From Tipula vernalis (lineage: Eukaryota > Arthropoda > Insecta > Diptera > Tipulidae), in NCBI GenBank assembly GCA_958295665.1, contig OY282558.1, forward strand, positions 64,096,789-64,160,788: a stretch of 64,000 nucleotides of DNA, written 5' to 3'. The position numbers and the translations under genes were made by a program. Below, piece after piece: positions 11,766 to 21,771 of this stretch (its first letter is position 1; each line of letters begins with the position of its first letter). The notes under the pieces were generated by a model that saw nothing but the letters and a program-made list of their open reading frames with translations, was not told the origin of the DNA and did no database searches.

Positions 11766-13451
11766 AAATGTAAATACAGTTATAGTACTAGATGACTCCT
11801 GATAGAATTTTGGTGAGATATGCAATGTTTTGTATTCGGTAAACAGATGACGTATTTAAAAACAGGATTATTTGAAACACTTTTATGATGAAATTCGACA
11901 CGAAGTGCAATGGAAAAGATATTAAAAATTATTTTTAGATTAAGTGTTGTACCTAGTGATGTAAACGGTAATATTCTCGATGGTAATATTACCGGTAAAA
12001 TAGATAAGTTTAGGTAATATTAACCAAAGTGGTGTTACCGTGGTAATATCGGTAACATAAATTAAAAATGTGTTTTCAAACAACTCAACTAGTCTAAATG
12101 GAAAAAGAGTTGTGATACCCCACTGCACTTCCTTATGTACTATTAACCCACACACCAAATTTTAGCTGTAAAATATAATAATCTACACCTTTTTCCTGTT
12201 TCATTGACATATTCATTTGGGAAATACGTAATACAGCTAAAGTCTCACCTTGAATATGATCCATCGCTCTGTCTGGAAAAAACACCAATCCCTATTTTAA
12301 CTAGAAAAGTGGCTGCAATGTCTTAGTCGATGAAAAGCTCTAGTATGCTGGAATTTCGTTGACAACATGAGATCAAAGTAGCACTAGATGGTCGATGAGC
12401 TATTACTCGAGCAATTTTCGTTTCTGGTGCTCCATAAGGCTCAACAATAAAGTCGGCTTATATGAAATATAATGTGTTAATATTACAGAAAAATAACGGG
12501 ACGTGAAATGTTCCTCGATGTATTTCAATATAACGGGAATATTGCACACATCCAAAAATTAAAATTTTTGTCGCTACAGAGGTTGGTTTTACTTTGGTAT
12601 CTTGGTTGCGATAAATAAAACGGCAACATCGTATTTTGCACTGTTTACACCTTATGCAACTACGCAAAACCTCCGTTAATTCCATCTAGAGAAAATTTTC
12701 GAAGGTTTTGCGCATATTTTTTGTTTTGATTCTTTTATAGTGGAAACACCTTCCCGGACAAACATGAAAAACATTTATATGCACATTGGAATAAGAAACC
12801 CGCAACAGGCAAAAAAATCAAATTTCAAAACGACACACCGCACCCCCCACTTCAACAGTGTCAAAACTCAAAAAACGTGATTTTTGGTTTTAATGCTTTA
12901 TTGTGTACTAAATAACCCTATCTACTGATCTACATAAAAGACAAAAATTGGCTATTGATAGCAGTAGAGCGCTTGTATCACTTTTGATTAATACAAAATA
13001 ACCGTAACGACGAAGATAAAAACGAACGCGACAAATGAGATGGAAACGAGATTGTAAAATGATTTTCATCATCATAGAATTTTCCTTCACTTAATAAAAT
13101 GAAATATGACATAGTATACCTTATGCCGTAGTGTACCATCGTAGTGTAAGCCATTATGCCTACATGCCCTAATATGCTACTTTAATATAGTTTAAAGGCG
13201 AAAAGGAAAGAAACGAGGAAGTAATGTGATGTACCACAAAATTGAAACTTGGTTATACATGAAATCATGAAACTCTTTACCTTTTTGATCGCAGCGACAA
13301 TCGCTATTTTTATTTGTAATAATAATAAAAATAGTGTAACTATTATAGGAGTATAATAAAAAACAGTTTTTGTTGAGTGCCTTAGAATCATTCATTCCTA
13401 ACCAACATATTTAAAAAATTTTTTTTTCGTTTAATCGGCTATAAATATTTA
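11766..13451. other. Intergenic with a TTACCGGTAATATTACC-type repeat
   Basis: No gene is recognised. From about 11954 to 12060 the sequence repeats a 'ggtaatattaccggtaa' motif after a 'tagtgatgtaaacggtaa' start, reminiscent of hAT subterminal repeats. A similar but inverted patch lies at about 15936-15990, so the two could be remains of opposite ends of one old element. The matching terminus on the right was not found. The minus-strand frames at 11940-13395 look like chance. Confidence 0.4.
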
Positions 13452-14285
13452 TTGGAATCTAATAACATTCAATCTAATTACACTAACAACAAAATTGTTA
13501 ACCGAGACTCCAATAAGTGCAAAATATTACCAAAAATTGGCCGGGAACACATTTATCCCAATTGCTTCGAAAAAATTAACGTGTCTGCTCAATTATTGAG
13601 TAACAACGTAAGCTGCGCAATAAGAACAATAGAACAAACGTGTCCAGAAATTGTAGGTTCATCACTAGAAAATGCAGCAACAACATTAGCATTCCTCGAA
13701 CGATTTAATATCTTCGACTGTTTAAATAGAAGAAATTTTAAATCAAGATCGTCTTACGAAAAGCCACTAAAACCGGGCAATGACATTTACAATTATTTGG
13801 CAGACAGCATACAATTTTGGAAAAATTTGAAAATTCTCTCGAAAAATGAAAACTATTTCAAATTTATTAAAGGTCTCCAATTAACAACAAATTCGCAGAT
13901 AATGTTGGTTAGACAATAATAGTGTAGAATACATTTTGACGGGTAAAACAAACCAAGACAGTCTGGAAATTTTCTTCGCGATTACGCGGTAAAGGTGCTT
14001 TAATTAAACTCATACCAGCAACGAAATTGGAATTAATGTTGCCAATATTATTTGTACCAAACTTATTCAACAGCCAGTATTTGAACAATATGGTTGAACT
14101 GCAATCGGAAAACTTCCAAGAGATTTATAAAGCAATTTGAATTCATGATTGTCCATCTGAAGACGACTCGATTCTTGACGAATTTTTAATTCTTCAAGAC
14201 AGCAATCCGGAAAATAACGTTTTTGAAAAAAATGCTTATTACGCAGGCTACTGCGCATTAAAAAAAATTATTTGTGAGGAAAGTC
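13452..14285 (+). pseudogene. P-element/THAP9-like transposase relic
   Basis: The open segment 13452-13919 (155 codons) aligns by eye with the middle of P-element-type transposases. It has a 'YPNCFEKINVSAQLLSNNVS' region, then a TLAFLERFNIFDCLNRRNF segment (the family's 'N.LFD.LNSR' motif), a tryptophan helix, and FIKGLQLTTNSQIML. After a stop, 13929-13975 reads EYILTGKTNQDSLEIFF, the conserved segment that contains a catalytic Glu in the family. Frameshifts follow, and near 14235-14258 'YYAGYCALKK' matches the C-terminal 'YIAGY' motif. The THAP DNA-binding domain is absent. Several stops and shifts make it non-functional. It abuts the hAT relic at about 14290. Family recognition is by motif order from memory of the family pattern; a profile search was not possible. 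Confidence 0.72.
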
Positions 14286-14343
14286 GTTTTAATCCTTAGT
14301 CACTTTTATGCGCTGATGCGATATTCGAGAAAAGGTAACCTTA
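14286..14343 (-). pseudogene. hAT-type transposase relic, downstream part beyond the MITE
   Basis: If the 753-bp MITE and one copy of its TTA duplication are removed, the minus-strand frame at 15105 (…CLAH) continues directly into this segment as GILRLPFLEYRISA before a stop. This matches where the hAT family has a 'CLAHGLHRVAE' stretch, though conservation fades quickly. The continuity across the insertion supports the interpretation that the MITE landed in an already decaying transposase. Confidence 0.5.
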
Positions 14344-15099
14344 TGGCCGGTCTCCACTCGTCACGACGAAGAAAAATTGGCACGAGCTTGTGCCAATTAT
14401 TGTTTATTGGGTAAAATTTGTATGAATACATAAACAAAGCTGATTGTGCTCATGCGCATTACTCGTGACGAAGAGAACCAAAACATCATAATATCCATCT
14501 TTTTTGAAATTTTGTCACGACGAAGTGAGAGCAATTTTTATTTTACTCTCAATTATTTGCGCCATGCTAAAAAAATTGTTGTTTCTTCAAAATCATTAGA
14601 GAATTAATAATAATTGTAACAATAACAATAAACATAATTTATTGATAATAAAATGTTACTTTTGAATTATTTTAATTTAATAATGATTTTTGTAACAAAG
14701 CTTGACTTGTACATAATTTTTAATTGTAATTTTAGTTGGAAAATTTTATTTGATTGCTATCGGTGGCAAAACGAGCGACATTCATATTATTAAAGGCTTA
14801 ATACATTTCTTTCAGCTTAACATATTTGTCAGCAGCTTGAATTTAATTTATTTGTACAAATAAAATCAAAAATCCTAAAGTAAAAACCACAAATATAAAC
14901 GGGGGGACAAGTCTATATTTGGTTTGAATGAATATTTTATTAATCCAAAATGACACATGTAAATAGATTTCCATTTTATAAACAAAAACAGAGAAAATAT
15001 AATTATTTGTTATGTTAGTAGTTGTAAGTATAATATACCAATTTTGTCATGACGTCATGCCATTTTTTTTTCGTCGCGACGAGTGGAGACTGGCCATTA
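14341..15099. mobile_element. 753-bp MITE with TTA target duplication (PIF/Harbinger-like)
   Basis: The element 14344-15096 starts TGGCCGGTCTCCACTCGTCA and ends CGACGAGTGGAGACTGGCCA, inverted repeats of about 25 bp with a few mismatches. TTA is duplicated at 14341-14343 and 15097-15099. A 3-bp TTA duplication is typical of PIF/Harbinger elements. Internal partial copies of the terminus (for example 'actcgtgacgaagag' near 14461 and 'gtcacgacgaagtgagag' near 14514) suggest internal rearrangement. No coding sequence. It interrupts the hAT relic. Confidence 0.85.
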
Positions 15100-15412
15100 G
15101 GATACCGTGAGCAAGGCAAATTAGATGTGTAATTTTGGGGTAGAAAGTTTATATTGCCCGGGCCGCTTTCATCATGTACGGTGCTGTATCTGATATAAAA
15201 GTAAAATTTTAACTTTCTCGTAACTATCACCTAAAATTCTAACCAACTCGTCAAAAAGCCGGGCAATCGTGGCGTGATCAGCTTTTTCTAATAGCGCGGT
15301 GTTAGTAAATAAATTTGTTTGGTACTTGTCTCGTCGTGATCCATAATTTCCAATGATGACATTGCCCACATACCGACCACATAAAAAAATGCCATTTTGT
15401 TAAAATATGCAA
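15100..15412 (-). pseudogene. hAT-type transposase relic, main part
   Basis: On the minus strand the frame reads LCGRYVGNVIIG, then LFTNTALLEKADHATIARLF, then a KVKILLL strand, and after a 1-base shift SDTAPYMMKAARAI, a stop, and TFYPKITHLICLAH. Together these match a widespread arthropod hAT-type transposase block: catalytic-core strands, an 'LEKTNHSTI' segment, a 'DAAPYM.KAGKA' segment and 'CLAH'. One stop and one frameshift are present. The N-terminal half, including any zinc finger, is missing. The downstream end is interrupted by the MITE. The reading is directly visible; the family label rests on motif similarity. Confidence 0.72.
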
Positions 15413-15573
15413 AAATATGCACCAACGGATTTGTATCTTAACTCTTTTCAAAATTCGTGGAAAATCATACGTTGTTGCATATTTTTGGTTGCCCTAATTA
15501 TTACATTTTTTTTTATGAGGATGATAAATACATCGGCGAGGATGAATATTTATGTAAAATTTATTATTTAATG

Positions 15574-15910
15574 TAGGCGATGAAGACGACCTTGCCGTCC
15601 ATCGACTTCTACCGATGAACACCACATCAAGGAAGTCAAGGATTTGGTGCTCAAAAAATGTCGATTGACGATTAGAGATCTTGCTGACATCACGAAAGTT
15701 TTGGCCAGACAACTCATGGTTTTTCCATCATGATAATGCGCCGTCTCACACTGCATTGTTTGTACGTGACTATTTAGCCAAAAATTCGACCCATATTGTT
15801 TCGCAACTGCCCTTCGCCTGATTTAGCTACGCTTGACTTCTGGCTATTCCTGAAACTCAAGAAACCGCTGCGGGGACATCGTTTTGACACTTACACGTTC
15901 AATAGACTTT
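15574..15910 (+). pseudogene. Internally deleted mariner transposase relic
   Basis: The plus strand reads RPSTSTDEHHIKEVKDLVLK followed by RLTIRDLADI at 15583-15710. This is the mariner N-terminal region with the GRPS(T) linker and second helix-turn-helix. After a frameshift, 15713-15905 reads FFHHDNAPSHTALFVRDYLA, LPxSPDLATLDFWLF and KLKKPLRGHRF. These are the mariner HHDNAP-H box (second catalytic Asp) and the PDL...DF.LF box (third Asp). The middle of the protein, with the first catalytic Asp, is deleted, and a further 1-base shift lies near 15825. The structure is that of a deletion derivative rather than a full copy. No convincing mariner inverted repeats were seen at either side. Confidence 0.85.
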
Positions 15911-17920
15911 AACAACTGTTTCGAGTTTTCGTGTTACCTATTTTACCCGTGTTACCAGTAATATTACCGGTAACATTACCAAATTTAAAAATATCAAAAA
16001 TTTTACAACAGTAGCTTGTACCTGATACGGTTTTGCAATACATACGAGTACATTTTCTGTTTTGTCATATTCCGTTTTGAAATATTGCGTTTCGATCGGG
16101 ACCCATTTGCACTATTGCTGTTGTAAACATCAATTGTCATAAAAATATCCAGGTAAATTATACTCTAAATTTTTAATGCGCAAAATCTTAATTCCGCCAT
16201 TAATTTAATAAATAAACAAAACGAATAATTAGAAAGTTAACACCGTAACACAAACAACAAATCACGCCGTACGAATATTATTAAACACGATTATTGAAGT
16301 TCAATTAACTTCACAACAGTTTGATCAGATTACGCCTAAACATGCAGGAATTAAAAGTACATAAACAAAAGAATTATGTATAGCTAATTTGGTAGCAGAC
16401 TAGCTATGTATATAAATAAAGGTAAGATCAAAATTCAATTTTATATAAACAACAACAAACTGTTTATGTTTCACAGTAAAATATTTAAAACCAACAATAG
16501 TAGAAAGTAAAACCGTAATTATTGATCCGTAGAAAATATGTTCAATCAAAAAATTTCTCAAATCGTGACTTCAACAATATTCTAAGAAGTGAAGGTGATC
16601 TCTTTTATACTTAGACGGGTATACCTACTACGTCCTACATACATACACAGCAAAGGCTTCAAATTTTATTATTTTCATTTTTAAACACACAAACCATTTA
16701 GAAAAACATAAAAACTTGCAACAACAACAACAAAATGTTTTATTTATGTTTTAAAAAACATAAAAATATTCTTTTGTTTTGTTATTAGTACTATTTACCA
16801 AGGGGACTGAATTTGTACAAATAAGACGAAGAATATACATCTTCTAGAATTATATTTTTGATCTTGATATGTTTGTTATTTTTGTTTTACATAGTTGGAA
16901 TCGTTAAAACGTGACATATTTGAAATTTCTCCCGTATAAATCTAACAAAAAATGTCAAAAACTTACCAAATATTTAATGATGCACTGGTATAATGAAGAA
17001 TAGTAGATGTATATGGTTCTTTGCGGAATTATGTTCTCTGCGCCTGAATAAAGCTGAAATGACAAAAAAAAACAAAAAAATGAAATTAATCGTAAACGTA
17101 TTTAGTGCAAAACATTTTTGTGTAAACGAGTCGTATTTGACCGTTGCACACACACATGAACTTGAAAGACATCAACAAGTAAGTTAGTTAATCATTTTTA
17201 ATTCTAATTTATTTCGATAATTTCTAGAGCATGATGAGTTTTGATTTCTTTTTGTGTAGAGAAGTTTATAAGTTTACTGGTTCAGGTTATTTTTTTGATT
17301 TTAATCAGATGGCTAACTTTTAGTCGAAATTTTATGTTTGGTTAGAGGGGTTAATTAAAAAAAAACAAAAAAATGATTTTGACCTACTACATTAAGTCAT
17401 TCAGAAACTTTATTTTACAGAAATAGTCCGTGAGAAATTCGGATAGACCGGGCATTCACATTCTATAGAGATCTACATAATTAGCGCTTTGCTCTCATAC
17501 GAATTAAACCATATTCCAGAATCTCCCCCCAAAAAATCATCACATAGTTTTTAATTTGGTTTGATCGAAATTAGTTTACCATTAGAACGTGAACATGATT
17601 TCGTGATGTTTAATTTATGATTTAATATTTAAAGCTTGAAAACTTCATTAAACGAAACGTTTCAAGTAAACTGAGTAAAACCTATAGTTGTCCATGCGAG
17701 CAGACAGCAGTTTGAAGTTCAATGCCAATACCAATTACAATCAATATCGATTACATTCACAAATAATCATAGCTTTGATGAAATTTCGGGCGAGCTCCCG
17801 AACTAAGTATCAGACGTGTACCGTTGCACAATCTTTTTTTTCAATAATATTACATTATTATTATGCTTTCGATCGGGAAATTAAGTATGTCAGCACAAAA
17901 TCAGCACTGTAGTAGACTGC
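15911..17920. other. Intergenic AT-rich DNA
   Basis: A 'ttaccagtaatattaccggtaacatta' patch lies at 15936-15990, related by inversion to the one near 11954-12060. The rest shows no frame with recognisable protein similarity, only A/T tracts and short low-complexity runs. Confidence 0.5.
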
Positions 17921-19093
17921 TGACTGGGGTAGCAATGACCCGCTTAAACAGGAAATCGATGGTCGCCCTACCTTAAAAAGTGTTGCGACGATACCTGTTG
18001 TGGCGAATGGCAACACAACTTTTTTCCGGCCTCCAATAAACAACATGATTGTGGTGTACATGAAAGAAGTTTTGTCTGAACTCCTTCATCATCGAGTTAA
18101 TCGCATCGACTGGATACGTTCTCATCATTTACAGCGTGCGCGTGCTTCTGAATTCTGGTCGTATGTCTCTTCTTCTGGCACATTTTCTGTAGGTGTTGGC
18201 AAGGAGGTCATTGCGCAAGACAGCCCGTGCAGTTTCAGTATTATATTGATAACTTGAAGGGCCTGACGGACTGACAAAAAGGGCTTATAAGGGCTTTTGC
18301 CATTTGCCATGAAAGTAAACATAATTATTGGGAACTTCATTGTAAAGGAGCTGTCTTGCATCGGGATTATTTTTGATTGTTTGCTGATTGCATAACACGT
18401 CTGACCATGGTCTTTAACGACATAGGGCCCTACTCCAGGCAAGTCGAAACGAACGACGTATAAGCGAAAATGAGGGCAGTCGAAAGCAGTCGTATTGGAG
18501 AGTAACTTTCGGAGAATTCCGGCTATTCAAGCTCAACTCCATGAAAGTCTCGAAACTTGGGTAACTTAAGTTTACCCTTTCGAGAGTCGTCAAAATTGAT
18601 TACATCAACGCGAATTGCATGACTCTCACGTTCTCGTGATGAGTGCTTCCCTCGTGATGAGTTAAATTGTTTTATTGTCTCAAAGCGTTCTACAGTCACT
18701 CTAGCTAAATATATACATATAATAATGGGGTAAAGAGATGGGTAACCGATATGTTGGGTTTAGTTATTATTTAGGCCACTCTTGGTGTCCTATTTTGTGA
18801 CTTAGCTCAAATGCGTTTACCCATTATAGTATGGAACAAATCAAAAAACTAAATATTGCCCCATATTCTGGTACAATAAAATTCATGTTATATAATTTCT
18901 CTAATTATCGAAGGACTACGTGAAAATGAGATTCATTTGTATGGTTTAAGTAAAACCAAAATTTAGATGTTAAAATTAAAAACAACGATAGTATGGGACA
19001 GTCATTTATAATAAACCCATTACTTAAAAGAAAATATCTTCAAAGGTGGGATGCAGTTTTATCAGTTTATTTTTGTGGGAATTAGGTATATGT
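17921..19093. other. GC-richer block, coding content unclear
   Basis: The base composition is visibly less AT-rich than the flanks. A 105-codon minus-strand frame (18125-18442) and an 85-codon plus-strand frame (18000-18257) overlap, so at most one could be real. Neither shows a motif I recognise. It could be the remnant of the same kind of mobile DNA as 19.1-23.5 kb, or a spacer. Confidence 0.35.
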
Positions 19094-20598
19094 TGTAACG
19101 GGGGATGACAAGCGCCCGTTACAGCGTGGGAAAAACCAAAACCCTGAGATGAAAAGAGATCTCACGCTCTATTTAGGTGGGACTAACTAAGGAATCTACT
19201 TACAGCTATGTTAGTAAATTTGGAGACGGCGCTTTTTCAACTGTTCCCTACCTCCTGCAGAATTTCATCACTTCCCGTGTAGGTACTTTTGTGCTAGGTA
19301 GGTTAAATTTTGAAACAGCCTCATCTCCTTTCTTAAACTATGGTTACAATTTTAATGATGAACAAATTTTCTCTTATAATAATCTAATTCTTATGGTATC
19401 ATTAGCATTTATTTGGTGTTGTTGTACTTGGTCCTTTAGTATGGACCGCCGATTTTTCTGGTTGTTGTATCCTTGCAACCTTTTTTTTTATGTGAATGCT
19501 TCGCCAGTGGGTTTCATTTTGGCAAACCATGGCTACCAGTACTAACACAAATAGGAACACCACCCCTCTCGATTGTCGCACAATGAGTTACGTGCGGATA
19601 AATTTCCCCCTAACCATTGTTCACTTTCGCTCAGGACGGTCCGGTGATCTCTTCATTAATATCTGCAGAGCTTACAATTACTCCATGGGTTTCAATATCC
19701 TGCGGGACATTGAACAATGGAAGCTGTTTGTCTTCTTGTCACATGCTGGATTTGTTGTTTGCAATATAATTTGAAACCTCATCTCCTTCGGACGTACCAT
19801 GATCTTTATTGAATCCAGGTTGAAAATCCGGTGTTGGAAATATCGATCTACTCCGGCATTGACTGGCTAGTGTCTCCGCATGTGTCGATTAATCCCTTCA
19901 CAACGAGTTTCGGGCGACTGGATATCATATACTAGCCTTCCTGTGTACAGATTAGTGGACCTCCCCTAAGGTTGTAGCCCCTTTTAATGCTTCTTCATCC
20001 CCTGTCTGATGGTTGTTTACTGAAATGTTTTTGGACACCAATTTATCTTACTGCTGGATGAGTCCATAAATGATGTTAATCTTGTCTCCGTGCAATAACG
20101 GCAACTGGATTTCGAAGATGGCCTTATCCTGAACAGAGACGTAAGTCAGGAGATAGTATACATGGATCCAAGTCCCATCTGCCAACTGTTGCTGCTGATG
20201 ATGGTATTTTTATGCATTTTGCTGGATCATTACTTATCGTTGTGGATTTATATGGTACTATTTGTAGAAAACAGGAATTTTGTAAGATGGTGGTGTGATT
20301 ACTGCGGATGTTCACACTCGTGCTAATAACTAGTAAGCCAACTAGTGCCAAGGTTGCACTCGATAACCTTCAGCCGCTCCCCCGTAGACCAAAACAAATA
20401 CTTGGATGTGGGTTGTTGCTAAGCTACTAATGACATTTCCTATTCTACTTACTTTCTAGGTTAATATCCCTAATCTAACTCCTTTTTTATGTTAGTAGTC
20501 CTATCTAAACCTAACTATTTCCTAATCCTAATAAAATCTTAGCCCTAAATACTGGTATTTCTTGGTTTATGGCGATAAACCAGAAACATACCAGCCTT

Positions 20599-20666
20599 CA
20601 TTTTCCCTTTACATTACCTATTGTTAACATCATTTGTAAACTTGAACGCATTGTAAAGGGAAAATG
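20599..20666. repeat. Perfect hairpin, 15-bp stem
   Basis: CATTTTCCCTTTACA at 20599-20613 is repeated in reverse complement at 20652-20666 with a 38-bp loop. It lies just beyond the 3' end of the minus-strand gag-like frame. Confidence 0.85.
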
Positions 20667-20680
20667 GTAAACGCAGAGAG

Positions 20681-21771
20681 TTATAATTTCGCGGAAACCA
20701 ATCGCCGATTGGACCTGGCCAGCACCTCGTCCTCTAACCGCAAATCTAGCACACCAAATAAATGATCTACAGGGACTTGATTTTGCGCCAAATGCCGATT
20801 GACCCACTTCCAGAATCGCACAACTAAGCAAGCGCCGCGGATCCTCTTCCAATGGATTCTTTCTTTCGCCTTGCGCCACGAACGTGATTTGCGCACGCGC
20901 CTACCCGATTCATTCCTGCATTTGGTTTCGGGCTTGCCCCTCATCTTAGCTCTAGGCCTGCCTTTAATCTTATTAGGCGAGCAAATGCACTTTGGTAGCT
21001 CAGATACCGAATGACCCATCTGCGCCACAGAATCTTTGTCTGCCCTCTGCAGTGTGACGGAAACCATCACGGGCTCCATTTCAGTGGATTCCTCTTCGGT
21101 ATCACTAGGAGTAGGCTCCTCTATCTGAACTTTTTTATTCTCCTGTGTTAGATCTTCTTCCACTAGTTCTGGCTCCCACTTTTCTTGCTTAATTTTGACT
21201 TCCCCAATTTTTGTTTCATTGGGATCTTGAAGGTCTACCCACTGTTCCTCTGGCTTCTCGACTTCAACTTGCAGGGCACTCACCTCATTTAGTTCCCACA
21301 CTGGTCTTTCTTTCATGGGCTGTTCGATTCTTACGGCTACCGTAAGCTCAGTTTGGCAGCCACTTCACTCGGTGAGCTCACTCCTTCATCCAAATCCCGA
21401 ATCATTCTCCAGAGTATCCTTAACCCTATAACTACGCTTGTGTAACGCGCTCTCAGTGCCGGACATGCTGCACTGCGGTCAACCCTTCCCTGAACGTGCA
21501 TTAGTCTAGTCTTAGTCTTCGGATCCGCCACCGACTTACCGGTCCAAAGTTGTAACAATAGTTGTTGCTGCACCGTCCATAGCTTCATTTGGCAGATTGC
21601 GATCTTACGCTCTGGTCGCAGTACTGCTTCTTGATGAGGCTTCAGGGTTGTACCACCAACATTGAGCTTTCTTTTCAGAGCATCCTTAAGTTCAGGGGTT
21701 ACCAAGGCCCTCCGCGAGTTTATTAAGCCTCGCACCTCCAATTCGACCAGGAGCTCATCGTCTCCATCCAT
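20681..21771 (-). pseudogene. Unrecognised gag-like reading frame with one frameshift
   Basis: Two minus-strand frames, 21771-21337 (144 codons, starting MDGDDELLVELEVRGLINSR) and 21316-20681 (211 codons), join if one base shift is allowed near 21340, because the second frame is open upstream of its first Met. The joined product would be about 360 residues. The N-terminal part is helical, with alternating Leu, Arg and Glu and a Trp/Gln-rich stretch. The middle is acidic (Glu-rich, 21.1-21.2 kb). The C-terminal part is strongly basic with an AT-hook-like KGRPRAKMRGKP. A helical core, then acidic, then basic tail is compatible with a retroelement Gag, but I see no CCHC knuckle and no recognisable homologue. 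Codons are much GC-richer than neighbours. It could also be a host gene exon relic. Confidence 0.45.

Noticed and set aside
11598..11773. C-terminal part of the RT frame after YADE
   Set aside because: It is translation of the right terminal inverted repeat; the same sequence occurs reversed at 9607-9772 without RT.
15494..15756. Two overlapping minus-strand frames
   Set aside because: They are antisense shadows of the mariner relic, whose plus-strand motifs are unmistakable.
17861..18442. Candidate proteins on both strands in the GC-richer block
   Set aside because: They overlap, lack motifs and could not be extended; kept only as an unclear block.
19177..19774. Plus-strand frames of 122 and 92 codons
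   Set aside because: No domain, signal or splice logic; hydrophobic and Cys-rich by chance composition, opposite to the gag-like frame.
19500..20351. Minus-strand patches that loosely suggested a retroviral-type envelope or other retroelement product
   Set aside because: Only isolated short similarities across several stops and shifts, with no fusion or transmembrane landmarks; not supportable.
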